Below are positions 41,029 to 51,958 of a stretch of 52,854 nucleotides of DNA, in pieces. The stretch's first letter is position 1. Each line of letters begins with the position of its first letter. Both the position numbers and the translations under genes were made by a program. Source of the DNA: Planctomycetaceae bacterium (GTDB lineage Bacteria; Planctomycetota; Planctomycetia; Pirellulales; Pirellulaceae); contig WFWZ01000152.1 in the NCBI GenBank assembly GCA_015490875.1, positions 1 to 52,854 of the forward strand, given 5' to 3'. Under the pieces are notes generated by a model that worked only from the letters and a program-made list of their open reading frames with translations, searched no databases and was not told the DNA's origin.

Positions 41029-42270
41029 ATGAACAGGCAAGTGGATCGGAAGACTCTTGGCAGCTACCTTGGGAGTCTCGCTCTGTTGGGCTTGGCTGTG
41101 TTTGCCGGCTGCGACGCTCCGAAAGCTCAGTTCCAGCCCAATCTCGTTTACGCGCGCAGCAGGCTGGTCGAAAGCAACGAAGATCTCTCGAAACCGGAAG
41201 TGCGTGTTCAGCTAGAGGATGTCGCCGATATCCTGGCAGCTCTCATGGGAACGCCCGATGAACCCCGGCTCCCCGCATTGCCGGACATCGACTGGAGCCC
41301 TCTACTGCAGCTCGATCAACTCCAGCGTGCCGCCGGACCGGTGGGAAGCGACGAGAGTGGCACCGAGCATGGGCTTTATCGCCAGCACTGTGTCCACTGT
41401 CATGGCATCACCGGGGATGGGCTTGGCCCGACCGCTCCCTTCCTCAACCCCTATCCGCGCGACTACCGCCGCGGCTTGTTCAAGTTCAAGAGTACTCCCA
41501 CGACGTTGCCGCCGACGAAGGATGACTTGCACCGCATCTTGCGCGAGGGGATTGCCGGGACCGCCATGCCTTCGTTTAAGGTGTTGACCGAGGATGAACG
41601 GGAGGCGCTCGTGCAGTATGTCACGTATCTGGCGATCCGAGGTCAGATCGAGCGTGCGTTGATCTATGAGATTTCCGAGAATCTCGATCCGGGTCAACGG
41701 CTGATCGATCTCACCTTGAAAGAGAAGGATCCCGATCTTTACCAAGAACAACTCGATGTGGTGCTGGCGATCGCCGCTGACACAGTCTCCCCCTGGCTCG
41801 AAGCCGACTCCCAGATGACCGAGGTCCCTCCTCCTCCGGAGAACTGGAACACACCCGAATCGATCGCCGAGGGGAAGCGGCTCTTTTTCACATCTTTAGC
41901 CAGTTGCTCCAAGTGCCACGGCGATTTGGCGTTGGGGGACGGCCAGACGAACGACTACGACGAATGGACCAAGGAACTGCAGCCGGGCAACCCCGATGCA
42001 CTCAAGGAGTTCCTCGCGCTAGGCGCCTTGGAACCTCGACATATCCTCCCGAGGAATCTGCGGAAAGGGGTCTATCGGGGAGGTCGCCGGCCGGTCGACC
42101 TCTTCTGGCGCATCAAGAACGGCATCCCGGGAACGCCCATGCCGGCAGCCTCGCAGGAATTAACCAACGACCAGATCTGGCACTTGATCGCGTACGTGCG
42201 CAGTCTGCCATTCGATGCGATCGCCCTGCCACGACAACATAAACCTTCAGTTCCCCGCGAACGCCTGTAA
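41029..42270 (+). CDS. Dihaem cytochrome c lipoprotein
   Basis: A 413-residue lipoprotein with a lipobox L-A-V-F-A-G-C near residue 27. Two cytochrome c domains follow: CVHCHGITGDGLGPTA near residue 124 and CSKCHGDLALGDGQ near residue 296. Axial Met candidates are in GIAGTAMPSF and GIPGTPMPA. The spacing and the G-x-G-x-x-x-P-F/Y-like motifs match small class I c-type cytochromes fused in pairs. As a membrane-tethered dihaem protein just upstream of coxB, it is a natural donor to the CuA site. ATG 41029 is used; an in-frame GTG at 41023 is possible. Confidence 0.9.
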   Translation: MNRQVDRKTLGSYLGSLALLGLAVFAGCDAPKAQFQPNLVYARSRLVESNEDLSKPEVRVQLEDVADILAALMGTPDEPRLPALPDIDWSPLLQLDQLQRAAGPVGSDESGTEHGLYRQHCVHCHGITGDGLGPTAPFLNPYPRDYRRGLFKFKSTPTTLPPTKDDLHRILREGIAGTAMPSFKVLTEDEREALVQYVTYLAIRGQIERALIYEISENLDPGQRLIDLTLKEKDPDLYQEQLDVVLAIAADTVSPWLEADSQMTEVPPPPENWNTPESIAEGKRLFFTSLASCSKCHGDLALGDGQTNDYDEWTKELQPGNPDALKEFLALGALEPRHILPRNLRKGVYRGGRRPVDLFWRIKNGIPGTPMPAASQELTNDQIWHLIAYVRSLPFDAIALPRQHKPSVPRERL

Positions 42271-42276
42271 CCGCAC

Positions 42277-42284
42277 AAGGAGAG
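42277..42284 (+). promoter_or_regulatory. Ribosome binding site deciding the coxB GTG start
   Basis: AAGGAGAG lies 6 bases before the GTG at 42291; the frame from there gives a natural first membrane helix, so GTG is taken as the start. Confidence 0.7.
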
Positions 42285-42290
42285 ACGACC

Positions 42291-43126
42291 GTGGGTCGCT
42301 TTTGGAGTCTGTTGTTCTTGATGGTGCCGGTCCTTGGCACAGCGGTCATGGTCGCGCCGATGGTCTACCAGACCGGCATGTTGGCCGGACATTGGCTACC
42401 CGAGGACATCAGCGCGTATAACGGACACATTGTCGACAGTCTGTTTTATCTGATTTTGGGACTGACGGGAGCGATTTTCATCGCTACCGGCCTGGTTCTA
42501 TTCGCCTTCATGTGGAAGTACGACGCGGCGAAGAACGATGAAGCGGTCAAGTACACGCACGGCAACCACGTGCTCGAGGTCGTCTGGTCGATCCTGCCGG
42601 CCGGCACGCTTTTGTTCATCGCCATTTTCCAGATGGACGCGTGGGCCAACTCGAAGATGCGCCGCCCCACACTCCCGGGACCAGATGGCGTGATCGGAAC
42701 GAGCGATGATATTCCCAAGCCCCCCATGGCACTGGTGACGGGGCGCCAGTTCGAATGGCGCATCCAGTATCCGGGCGAGGACGGAGTGCTGCAGACGCCC
42801 GACGACATCTACACGGTCAATGAGCTGCACGTTCCGGTCGGCGAGGAAGTCGTGCTACAGATTGAAGCCGAAGATGTCTTGCACAGTTTCTTCCTGCCGA
42901 ACCTGCGCATCAAACAGGATGTCGTGCCAGGCATGAGGCAGTTCATCTGGTTCAAACCGATCAAGACCGGCACGTACGATATCGTCTGTGCCGAGCTTTG
43001 CGGGTGGGGCCACTACAAGATGCGTGGGCGACTCGTCGTTGACACGCCCGCCCAGTACAAGCAGTGGCTGGTGGACACGTTCCTGGAACAAGAGACGACA
43101 ACGGTTCGTCCGAAAGAGGCAGAAGA

Positions 43127-43130
<4 letters not shown>
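42291..43130 (+). CDS. coxB: Cytochrome c oxidase subunit II
   Basis: A 279-residue subunit that accepts electrons at its periplasmic CuA centre. Two N-terminal membrane helices (about 5-25 and 50-75) are followed by the cupredoxin domain. CuA ligands are visible: His in VLHSFFLPNLRIKQ and C-x3-C-x3-H-x2-M in CAELCGWGHYKM. WEIN-like aromatic contact residues are present in GRQFEWRIQYPG. Unlike caa3 subunit II there is no fused cytochrome c domain; the dihaem lipoprotein upstream may do that job. The stop overlaps the coxA start (ATGA, 43127-43130). Confidence 0.93.
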
Positions 43131-44941
<1,811 letters not shown>

Positions 44942-44980
44942 TCGACGCGGTCAAGTCACGTGCGGCAACATGAACTCGAA

Positions 44981-46033
44981 ATGAAATCATCTCCCGGCAA
45001 TTTGAAACGCGAACCTGGCGGCTTGGCCTACCTGGCCGCTCGCGTCCTCGTCTGCGCCACCTTTCCGCTCATCTTCGTCGGCGGACTGGTGACGACGTAC
45101 CAGGCTGGGATGGCGGTTCCCGATTGGCCGTCGACGTACGGCTACAACTTGTTCTTGTATCCTTGGTCGACGTGGTGGAGCGGACCGTTCGATCTGTTCG
45201 TGGAGCACGGCCACCGGCTGCTCGGTGCGACCGTGGGGTTGCTCACGCTAGTGGTCGCCGGGCTTGTCTGGCACAGCGATCCCCGTCGCTCGGCGCGGAC
45301 ACTCGCCCTGGCCGCTGTCTTTCTGGTGATCCTCCAGGGAGTCCTCGGTGGCGCTCGTGTCCTGCTCGACGACTACTTGCTGGCTCGCATTCACGGCTGC
45401 ACGGCTCCCCTCTTCTTCGCCGTAGCCGTCTCACTTTGCGCTGTATTGTCGCCTCGGTGGCGTGCAGTGGGGCTCGCCAAGAGCGGTTCCTCGAACAGGC
45501 AGGCGAGGTCGGTCCAACCGGCACTTTTGACGGCTGTGACGACACTCCTGATTTACGCCCAAATCGTGCTCGGCGCCCACGTGCGTCACCTCGCGCCTTG
45601 GGCCACGCCCCAGTCGTTTCAGGCCTTTGTCTGGTTCCATTTGTTGTTGGCGGCTGCCATCACCGCGTTCGCTTGCGTCCTTCCTTTTAGTTTGGTGAGA
45701 AACGGAATGGTCGCGACGGCCTATGAACGACGGCCGGCCGTATTGTTGCCGCTTTTGCTGGTCGTGCAGTTGCTCCTGGGAACGGCCACGTGGGTCGTGC
45801 AGTTCGGGTATCCGCTTTGGATGCAGCGGTGGACGGGAACCGAGGGCTTTCTTGTGACGGCGGAAAGTCTGGGGCAGTCGCTCGTCACGACGGGGCACGT
45901 TGCGATGGGATCATTGCTCTTGGGCGTGAGTCTGATGGCGTCTTTGCGCATCGGACGTGCCACGTGGCTTGCACTGGCGAGTATGCACGAGGAAACTGAC
46001 AGCGTGTGGGCGAGAAGGGGGGTGCCGGCATGA
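44981..46033 (+). CDS. ctaA: Haem A synthase CtaA (COX15-like)
   Basis: A 350-residue, eight-helix membrane protein converting haem O to haem A for the oxidase. The core has conserved histidines: EHGHRLLGATVGLLTLV, RIHGCTAPLFFAV, WFHLLLAAAI and TTGHVAMGSLLLG, plus LQGVLGGARVLL and the IVLGAHVRH loop. The overall tandem four-helix design and length match COX15/CtaA. GTG 44960 is an alternative start; neither has a strong ribosome site. The end overlaps the ctaB start (ATGA, 46030-46033), so the pair is coupled and sits between coxA and coxC. Confidence 0.9.
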   Translation: MKSSPGNLKREPGGLAYLAARVLVCATFPLIFVGGLVTTYQAGMAVPDWPSTYGYNLFLYPWSTWWSGPFDLFVEHGHRLLGATVGLLTLVVAGLVWHSDPRRSARTLALAAVFLVILQGVLGGARVLLDDYLLARIHGCTAPLFFAVAVSLCAVLSPRWRAVGLAKSGSSNRQARSVQPALLTAVTTLLIYAQIVLGAHVRHLAPWATPQSFQAFVWFHLLLAAAITAFACVLPFSLVRNGMVATAYERRPAVLLPLLLVVQLLLGTATWVVQFGYPLWMQRWTGTEGFLVTAESLGQSLVTTGHVAMGSLLLGVSLMASLRIGRATWLALASMHEETDSVWARRGVPA

Positions 46034-46953
46034 GTGTCGTGGCAGTTTCCCCGGCTCGGCCTGTCTCCCAGTCCTGGGTGCAGCGAGCGTCTGCGTGCGT
46101 CGAATTGGCTCGGCCGCGCATTGCGCTGCTGGTCCTCGTAGTCGTCGCCCTTTCGGGACTCGTCGCAGCGTGGGGCGTTGGAGATCCGTGGGCGGTGATC
46201 CATGCCGTTGTCGGTACGTTGCTCGTGGCCGGCAGTGCCAGCGCTCTGAATCAGGTGATCGAATATCGGACCGACGCGCAGATGATGCGGACGTCGGAAC
46301 GTCCCATTCCCAGCGGCCGGTTGAGTCGCCGAAGTGCGTCGGTCGTGGGAATCGTCGCCGCTGCGCTCGGCTTTGTCTATCTCGGCACCTTCGCCGGGTG
46401 GCAGCCGATGGTTTGGAGCGCTCTGAGTTGGGTCATCTATGTGGCAGCCTACACGCCGCTGAAGGCCCGCTCGCCTCTGAACACACTGGTGGGAGCCGTC
46501 TCGGGAGCATTACCGGTGTGGATCGGGTGGACCGCCGTCGTACCCGCGGCTCGCCCTTGGGCCGAGCTTCGACCTTTGGCGCTTTTCCTTGTCGTCTTTC
46601 TTTGGCAATTCCCGCACTTCATGGCGATCGCCTGGATCTACCGCAGGCAGTACGCGGCGGCCGGATTGAAGATGATGAGTGTAGTGGACCCGAGCGGTCG
46701 GCAAGCCGGTTTGCAGGCGGTCTTGGCGGCAGCCTGGCTGATTCCCATCAGTCTCTTGCTGGCGCTGGGAGCGCCCCCAACTGGCGGTCAGTGGTATGCA
46801 GCGGCCGCGCTCCTCTTGGGCGTCGTGCAACTGGGATGTGCCGGATGGTTTTTCCATTCGAGTTCCGACCGTGCGGCTCGAGCCCTCCTGCGCTGCTCGC
46901 TCGTTTATCTCCCAGTATTGTTGATGTTCCTCATTTGGATACCCTGGATCTGA
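46030..46953 (+). CDS. ctaB: Protohaem IX farnesyltransferase CtaB
   Basis: A 307-residue UbiA-family prenyltransferase that makes haem O from haem B and farnesyl diphosphate. ASALNQVIEYRTDAQMMRT holds the first Asp-rich motif (N-x3-E-x2-x-D) and FLWQFPHFMAIAWIYRRQY with LKMMSVVDPSG the second region. About eight to nine membrane helices are visible. GGGG-rich sequence precedes the ATG. It is coupled to ctaA by ATGA and followed within 7 bp by coxC, so the haem A pathway is embedded in the oxidase operon. Confidence 0.92.
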   Translation: MSVVAVSPARPVSQSWVQRASACVELARPRIALLVLVVVALSGLVAAWGVGDPWAVIHAVVGTLLVAGSASALNQVIEYRTDAQMMRTSERPIPSGRLSRRSASVVGIVAAALGFVYLGTFAGWQPMVWSALSWVIYVAAYTPLKARSPLNTLVGAVSGALPVWIGWTAVVPAARPWAELRPLALFLVVFLWQFPHFMAIAWIYRRQYAAAGLKMMSVVDPSGRQAGLQAVLAAAWLIPISLLLALGAPPTGGQWYAAAALLLGVVQLGCAGWFFHSSSDRAARALLRCSLVYLPVLLMFLIWIPWI

Positions 46954-46960
46954 GTAACCG

Positions 46961-48337
46961 ATGGCAACTGCTGCGCACGAACACGAACATCACGGGCATA
47001 TTCGGCTCGAGTACCAACCGGCTTTGCCGATCCCCAACGGCAAAGTCTGCCTCTGGCTTTTCCTCTCGACCGAAATCATGTTCTTCGCGGCGCTCATCGG
47101 CGCCTACATCGTCCTGCGCTTCGGAGCGCCGGCCGGTACGTGGCCCGGCCCGCACGACGTCCACGTCATTGAGACGGTCGGAGCCATCAATACGTTCGTG
47201 CTGATTTGCTCGAGTGTCACGATCGTGTTGGCGTTAGAAGCAGCCAAGCAGAATAAGAGCGGCTTGGCTCGCATGTTCCTCTTCCTGACCCTGGCGCTAG
47301 GCACGCTCTTTCTGGGAATCAAGGCGTTCGAGTACAAGTCGAAATTCGACCACGGCATCTACCCCAAACGGCCTCACAGCTTGGTCTACGACAAAGCCGA
47401 CATGTACTACCTCCAGGCGGTGCGCCAGCGATTGCAAGATCATCGAGCGTCCATTGAGAAGGAGTTGGCCGCAAAACCGGCGAAACAGAAGGCGGAGGTG
47501 CTCCGGCAACGACTTGATGTGGTGGACCACTTGTTGACGCACTACGTGGCGTGGACCGAAAGGCAGATCGCCCAAAGTGACGATGCGGCATGGCGGTTCG
47601 CGCAGTTCGATATGTTCGCCTTTTACATCTACCCTCTGGCACGCAACGCCGCTGCTACGTCCTACTTGGAGGAAGACTTGCGCGTGGTGAAGGAGGAGCT
47701 GCAGAAGTTGGCGGCTCCTATGGCCAAGTTGCAGAGCGAAATCGAGAAGCAGAAGAAGGAAGCCGAAGAAGCGGGGGCTCGCGTCGAGGCTCTCCAAGAG
47801 CAAATCGAGGAGGCCAAGAAAAAGGCGGGAGATAATCCCTCGGACGAACAGAAAACCGCTATCACGAAACTCGAAGAGGAACTCGCGGCGGCCACGAAGC
47901 AACAAACCGAGGCAACGGCTGCGATGAAGAAAGCCAGCACCGAGCTTCAGGGCCTGCAGGTCCAGCACAAAGCGGCTGAGGGACGCCGGCAGCTCATCGA
48001 GGGAGGTTCCGACAGCCCGGTTCCTTCTCTGAAGTCCCTGGTGGAGGTCGACGATTCGGGACCTCATGTGAAAGTTCACGGCGGCTTGAACGAACACTTC
48101 CCGTGGCTGAAACTGCCGATTCACATTCCCAGCGGTAATATGTGGGCGAGCACCTATTTCCTGCTGACCGGATTCCATGCCATGCATGTCGCGGTCGGGT
48201 TGTTGGTGTTCGTCATCGTGTTGCTGACCGGTCCACTGAACCGGTCCCGCGCGAATGTCGTCGAGAACATCGGTCTGTATTGGCACTTCGTCGATTTGGT
48301 CTGGATCTTCCTCTTCCCGCTGCTGTACCTGTTTTAG
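46961..48337 (+). CDS. coxC: Cytochrome c oxidase subunit III with a coiled-coil insertion
   Basis: A 458-residue protein, about twice the usual size. Residues 28-121 hold three membrane helices of CoxC ([20 protein letters not shown], then [17 protein letters not shown], then [19 protein letters not shown]). Residues about 394-456 hold the last two ([19 protein letters not shown], then [19 protein letters not shown]). Between them, about 128-390, is a hydrophilic insertion with long Lys/Glu heptads ([20 protein letters not shown] and following), which should form a coiled coil of more than 100 residues. The inserted loop lies where subunit III normally has a short loop. Its host role is clear; the insertion is new to me. 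Confidence 0.9.
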   Translation: MATAAHEHEHHGHIRLEYQPALPIPNGKVCLWLFLSTEIMFFAALIGAYIVLRFGAPAGTWPGPHDVHVIETVGAINTFVLICSSVTIVLALEAAKQNKSGLARMFLFLTLALGTLFLGIKAFEYKSKFDHGIYPKRPHSLVYDKADMYYLQAVRQRLQDHRASIEKELAAKPAKQKAEVLRQRLDVVDHLLTHYVAWTERQIAQSDDAAWRFAQFDMFAFYIYPLARNAAATSYLEEDLRVVKEELQKLAAPMAKLQSEIEKQKKEAEEAGARVEALQEQIEEAKKKAGDNPSDEQKTAITKLEEELAAATKQQTEATAAMKKASTELQGLQVQHKAAEGRRQLIEGGSDSPVPSLKSLVEVDDSGPHVKVHGGLNEHFPWLKLPIHIPSGNMWASTYFLLTGFHAMHVAVGLLVFVIVLLTGPLNRSRANVVENIGLYWHFVDLVWIFLFPLLYLF

Positions 48338-48401
48338 CACGCAGGATGAGGGCGTCTCCAGTCAAAACGGATGACTCCTTGACCAGGAAAACCCCGCTAT
48401 C

Positions 48402-48848
48402 ATGAACGCTCATGATGTCTCCACGGATGTGGCCTCCGATGCTCACGGCCACGAAGAGCATGGCGGTAATGCCAAGTACCTGGCAGTCTTCGGGGCGCTC
48501 GTCGTCTTGACCGCCATATCGTTCTTCTTGGCGAACTCGTCAGTCTACGAGACTTCTCCGGTAGTGGCTCGAGCCGCCATGTTGGCCGTCTCATGTGCCA
48601 AAGCTCTGCTGGTGATGCTCTTTTTCATGCACCTGCTTTGGGAAGCCAACTGGAAGTACGTGCTGACGATTCCCGCTTCCTTGATGAGTGTGTTCCTGGT
48701 CTTGATGCTGGTTCCCGACGTCGGCCGGCGGACGGAAAAATACAACCTGGAGCGCTGGCGTCATGCCTCGGAACCGGCTCAAATTCAGCATCACCAAGCT
48801 GGCCACGGTGCTGACGAGGAACCTCACGAAACACCTGACGAACATTGA
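48402..48848 (+). CDS. Cytochrome c oxidase subunit IV-like protein
   Basis: A 148-residue protein with three membrane helices: KYLAVFGALVVLTAISFFLA, CAKALLVMLFFMHLLWE and YVLTIPASLMSVFLVLMLVP. The helix with K-A-x-L-V-x-x-F-F-M-H-L is typical of prokaryotic CoxD/CtaF (COX4_pro) small subunits. The N-terminus and C-terminus are His-rich (HGHEEHGG; HHQAGHGADEEPHETPDEH), which could bind copper. It follows coxC by about 65 bp and completes the four-subunit oxidase. Confidence 0.85.
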   Translation: MNAHDVSTDVASDAHGHEEHGGNAKYLAVFGALVVLTAISFFLANSSVYETSPVVARAAMLAVSCAKALLVMLFFMHLLWEANWKYVLTIPASLMSVFLVLMLVPDVGRRTEKYNLERWRHASEPAQIQHHQAGHGADEEPHETPDEH

Positions 48849-48908
48849 GGGCGCGGCTCGGCGTCGCACGATGCGGCCTCGGCCCCGCCTCGCCTTGCAC
48901 TCAACGCG

Positions 48909-49859
48909 ATGTCCGACCCATCTCCCGCTATCCAGCTCGACGATCTCCGCTTCGCCTACGGAGATCACGTCGCCCTTGACGGCGTCTCGCTGGAAATCGC
49001 CCGCCACGAAATCTTCATCTTCCTCGGCCCCAATGGCGGCGGCAAGACAACGTTGTTCCGTCTTCTCTCCACGCTGCTCCCAGTGCAGCGCGGTCGCATT
49101 GCCCTCTTGGGATTCACCTTGCCGACCGAGGTTGCCGAAGTGCGCCGCCGGCTGGGGGTCGTCTTTCAGGCTCCAAGTCTCGATAAGAAGCTGACGGTCG
49201 AAGAAAACCTCGACTATCAGGCCGCTCTCTATGGGCTCCACGGGAAGTTGCTCGAAAATCGGAAAGAACGACTCCTCGAGCAACTCAAGTTGGCAGACCG
49301 GCGGCGGCAGCGGGTCGAGCAACTTTCGGGAGGGCTGCGCCGTCGCGTGGAACTCGCCAAGGGCATGTTGCACCAGCCCGAGTTGCTCCTGTTAGACGAA
49401 CCGAGCACCGGGCTCGACCCGGGAGCTCGAGCCGACTTGTGGCAGTACCTCTTGTTCCTCCGAGACGAACTGGGCGTGACGATCGTCTTGACGACACATT
49501 TGCTCGAGGAGGCCGAACGGGCCGATCGCATCGCCATTTTGGACCGAGGCCGTATCGTGGCCGTGGGAGCCCCGGAAGAGCTCAAGGCGACGGTCGGCGG
49601 CGATACGTTGACGATCGAAACGGACCAGCCCGAGGCGGTTATCGAGGCTTTGCGCCGCGAGCTTCACCTTGAGCCTCAACGCTTCGATCACTCGGTGAGG
49701 CTCGAGTTGCCCGAGGCCCACCAGTGGGTTCCCCGGATTGTCGAAGTTGCCGGGGAGAGACTAAAGTCGATTCAAGTGGGCAAGCCGACGCTCGAAGACG
49801 TCTTTATCGACAAGACGGGGCATCGGTTCATGGAACTGGAAGTGGAGGCGTCGTCGTGA
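48909..49859 (+). CDS. ABC transporter ATP-binding protein
   Basis: A 316-residue ABC-2-type ATPase. Walker A is GPNGGGKTT near residue 42; QLSGGLRRRVELAKGML is the signature; LLLLDEPSTGLDP is Walker B with the switch region; TTHLLEEAERAD has the H-loop. A C-terminal domain of about 90 residues resembles those of CcmA/drug exporter ATPases. The next gene encodes its membrane partner, with a 1-bp overlap (TGATG, 49857-49861). It sits between the oxidase genes and SCO1, so a role in copper, haem or assembly is possible but the substrate cannot be read from sequence. Confidence 0.9.
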   Translation: MSDPSPAIQLDDLRFAYGDHVALDGVSLEIARHEIFIFLGPNGGGKTTLFRLLSTLLPVQRGRIALLGFTLPTEVAEVRRRLGVVFQAPSLDKKLTVEENLDYQAALYGLHGKLLENRKERLLEQLKLADRRRQRVEQLSGGLRRRVELAKGMLHQPELLLLDEPSTGLDPGARADLWQYLLFLRDELGVTIVLTTHLLEEAERADRIAILDRGRIVAVGAPEELKATVGGDTLTIETDQPEAVIEALRRELHLEPQRFDHSVRLELPEAHQWVPRIVEVAGERLKSIQVGKPTLEDVFIDKTGHRFMELEVEASS

Positions 49860-50728
49860 TGCACGAGCGAGCGGTTAGCCAACGCCACTCCTCTGCAGAC
49901 GCCGTCGAGCCTCGACCTTGGCAAGCCGCCTATGCGCTCGGCCACCGCGAGTTGGTTCGGTTCTTTCGCCAACGCAACCGGGTGATCGGAGCCATCGGGC
50001 AGCCTGTCATGTTTTGGCTCTTGTTCGGAGCAGGACTCGACCAGAGCTTTCGACTTTCTCAGGCCGGAGGCACCGCCGGCCAGTCTTTCCGCGAATACTA
50101 CATCCCCGGCACGCTGGCGCTGATCGTGTTGTTCACCGCAATCTTTGCAACGATCTCGATCATCGAAGACCGTCGCGAAGGGTTCTTGCAGTCGGTGCTG
50201 GTCGCTCCTATTCCCTCCTGGGCGATGGTGATCGGGAAAGTAGCAGGTGGCTCACTCATCGCTCTGGCTCAGGCAGCACTGTTCCTGATTTTGGCTGCAG
50301 TTGTGGAAGGTATCTCCTCACCGGGGGCACTCGTGCACGTCCTGGCCATGCTGTTGGCCTCGGCCATCGGTTTGACAGGACTCGGTTTCGTGCTGGCCTG
50401 GCGGATGGATTCGACTCAGGGATTCCACGCCGTCATGAGTGTCCTCTTGATGCCGATGTGGCTTTTATCGGGGGCCTTCTTTCCCGTGCCAGTGCTCTCG
50501 GGAGACGCCGGATGGGCTCAGTGGGTTCTCTACGGCATCATGCGCATCAACCCGCTCACCTATGCCGTGGCCGGGGTCCGTCAACTCTTGGCCGGTCCCG
50601 ACATAGCCGCCTCGCTGCAACTCCCCTCCCTCCTGACATGTTGGATCGTCACCGTCGGATTCGCCCTCGCCATGCTCACACTCTCCGCTCGAGCCACGCG
50701 GATTCGCATTCAAGGAGATCTCCAATGA
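49859..50728 (+). CDS. ABC-2 type transporter permease
   Basis: A 289-residue membrane partner of the preceding ATPase with six hydrophobic segments (GAIGQPVMFWLLFGAG, ALIVLFTAIFATISII, ALAQAALFLILAAVVEG, MLLASAIGLTGLGFVLAW, MSVLLMPMWLLSGAFFP and a last one near residue 265). EDRREGFLQSVLVAPIPSWAM is the typical ABC2_membrane cytoplasmic loop. Exported compound unknown. The start overlaps the ATPase stop by 1 bp; the end overlaps the SCO1 start (ATGA, 50725-50728), so all three genes are coupled. Confidence 0.88.
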   Translation: MHERAVSQRHSSADAVEPRPWQAAYALGHRELVRFFRQRNRVIGAIGQPVMFWLLFGAGLDQSFRLSQAGGTAGQSFREYYIPGTLALIVLFTAIFATISIIEDRREGFLQSVLVAPIPSWAMVIGKVAGGSLIALAQAALFLILAAVVEGISSPGALVHVLAMLLASAIGLTGLGFVLAWRMDSTQGFHAVMSVLLMPMWLLSGAFFPVPVLSGDAGWAQWVLYGIMRINPLTYAVAGVRQLLAGPDIAASLQLPSLLTCWIVTVGFALAMLTLSARATRIRIQGDLQ

Positions 50729-51318
50729 AAAAGTTCTTTCCACTGCTGCTAGTGGTCATCGGTCTCGCTCTATGTGGCGTGGTGGTGATGCGCCGCGGCC
50801 GAACTTCGGCACCCAAAGTGGGAACGCATATCGACGATTTCACGTTGACCAACCGCATGGGGCAGCCGTTTTCGGCATCGCAATTGAAGGGGAAAGTTTG
50901 GGTCGCCAGCTTCTTCTTCGCGAGTTGCCCGACGACTTGCACCAAACAGAACCAAACAGTCGCTGCTTTGGTCGAGGAGTTTGCTCCTCGAGGCGTCAAG
51001 TTCGTCAGCATCACATGCGATCCGGAGAATGATACTCCCGAGGCGCTTCAGGAGTACGCATCCAAATTGCAAGCGAAGCCCGATGAGTGGTTCTTTCTGA
51101 CCGGGGACATGACCCATATTCGACAGATCGGGGCCGACGCGTTCCACCTCTTCGTCGCGCCGCAAACCCACAGCAACCGGCTCATGCTGATCGACAAATG
51201 GGGCAACCTCCGAGGGCGTTTCGACTGGCAGGATCCTCGGGAACTGGAGTCTCTCAAGAAGAAGATCAACAAGCTCCTTCGTGAGACCTCGCCGCCCGAC
51301 AATTCGCCTTCTGCTTGA
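50725..51318 (+). CDS. SCO1/SenC-type copper chaperone
   Basis: A 197-residue protein with one N-terminal membrane helix (FFPLLLVVIGLALCGVVVM) and a thioredoxin-fold domain. FASCPTTCTKQ gives the C-x3-C copper motif, FVSITCDPENDTP the DxxxDTP loop, and THSNRLMLIDKWG the His ligand with the usual context. SCO1 inserts copper into CuA of oxidase subunit II, so it fits the coxB gene in this cluster. AAGGAG (50712-50717) precedes the ATG, which overlaps the permease stop. Confidence 0.92.
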   Translation: MKKFFPLLLVVIGLALCGVVVMRRGRTSAPKVGTHIDDFTLTNRMGQPFSASQLKGKVWVASFFFASCPTTCTKQNQTVAALVEEFAPRGVKFVSITCDPENDTPEALQEYASKLQAKPDEWFFLTGDMTHIRQIGADAFHLFVAPQTHSNRLMLIDKWGNLRGRFDWQDPRELESLKKKINKLLRETSPPDNSPSA

Positions 51319-51325
51319 TTCTCCT

Positions 51326-51331
51326 AGGGAG
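51326..51331 (+). promoter_or_regulatory. Ribosome binding site deciding the DUF420 GTG start
   Basis: AGGGAG five bases before the GTG at 51337. It fixes this start, just 19 bp after the SCO1 stop. Confidence 0.65.
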
Positions 51332-51336
51332 TTGCC

Positions 51337-51801
51337 GTGTCTGCATCATCGCTGGCGTCGTGGTTGCCCCATGTCGACGCCGCGCTCAATGTCGGGGCGC
51401 TCGTCTGTCTGCTGGTCGGGTTGTGGCGGATCCGACGAGGCGACGAGTCGGGGCACCGCCGAGCCATGCTGAGCGCGCTGGGGCTGTCGGTGGCGTTCCT
51501 GGCCGTCTACCTCGGGCACCATGCCATCTCGGGGAGCCGGCCCTTTCCGAGGTCCGCGCCGGCGACCGTTCGCTGGTTTTATTGGACCATCCTGGCCACG
51601 CATGTCGTGCTCGCGGCTCTCGTGCCCTTCCTGGCCTGCTACACGGCCTGGCTGGGGTGGACCGACCGGAGGGACCGCCATCGCCGCTGGGCCAAAGTCA
51701 CCTATCCCATCTGGCTTTACGTCTCGGTGACTGGTGTCGTCGTGTACGTGATGTTGTATTGGCTCTACGCGGGGTTGCAGCCGGAATCGGCGGGGCTATA
51801 A
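51337..51801 (+). CDS. DUF420 membrane protein
   Basis: A 154-residue protein with four hydrophobic segments (VDAALNVGALVCLLVGLW, AMLSALGLSVAFLAVYLG, WTILATHVVLAALVPFLA and YPIWLYVSVTGVVVYVMLYW). HRRAMLSALGLSVAFLAVY, HVVLAALVPFL and RWAKVTYPIWLYVSVTG are the DUF420 pattern, with conserved histidines (GHHAI, THVV, HRRWAK). DUF420/CtaM-like proteins are coded near oxidase assembly genes and are needed for oxidase maturation in some bacteria; here it is the last gene of the supercluster. GTG start supported by AGGGAG. Confidence 0.85.
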   Translation: MSASSLASWLPHVDAALNVGALVCLLVGLWRIRRGDESGHRRAMLSALGLSVAFLAVYLGHHAISGSRPFPRSAPATVRWFYWTILATHVVLAALVPFLACYTAWLGWTDRRDRHRRWAKVTYPIWLYVSVTGVVVYVMLYWLYAGLQPESAGL

Positions 51802-51802
51802 T
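51775..51802 (+). promoter_or_regulatory. Promoter-like sequence ahead of tRNA-Asp
   Basis: A perfect -10 TATAAT (51797-51802) with TTGCAG (51775-51780) 16 bases upstream as a weak -35. It overlaps the end of the DUF420 gene; the tRNA begins about 150 bases downstream. The -10 match is strong for GC-rich DNA. Confidence 0.45.
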
Positions 51803-51812
51803 GTTAAACTCT

Positions 51813-51830
51813 TCGCCGCTGAGTCGGCGA
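51813..51830 (+). repeat. Hairpin after the DUF420 gene
   Basis: TCGCCG-N6-CGGCGA, a 6-bp stem just after the last gene of the supercluster. It could mark its 3' end, but no T tract follows. Confidence 0.4.
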
Positions 51831-51935
51831 TACATAAGAGGCTGTCACAAGACTTCCGGCCGCATGCAACACTCCCGAAGATGGGAACGATGTCGGCGAG
51901 TTTTGTTGCACGCTCTTGAAAACATGCAAACTCTA

Positions 51936-51952
51936 CCGGCGTATTCCGCCGG
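51936..51952 (+). repeat. Hairpin immediately before tRNA-Asp
   Basis: CCGGCG-TATTC-CGCCGG, a perfect 6-bp stem ending 6 bases before the tRNA 5' end. Such a structure may help processing of the leader by RNase P or simply be a remnant terminator. Confidence 0.45.
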
Positions 51953-51958
51953 CAGGGT

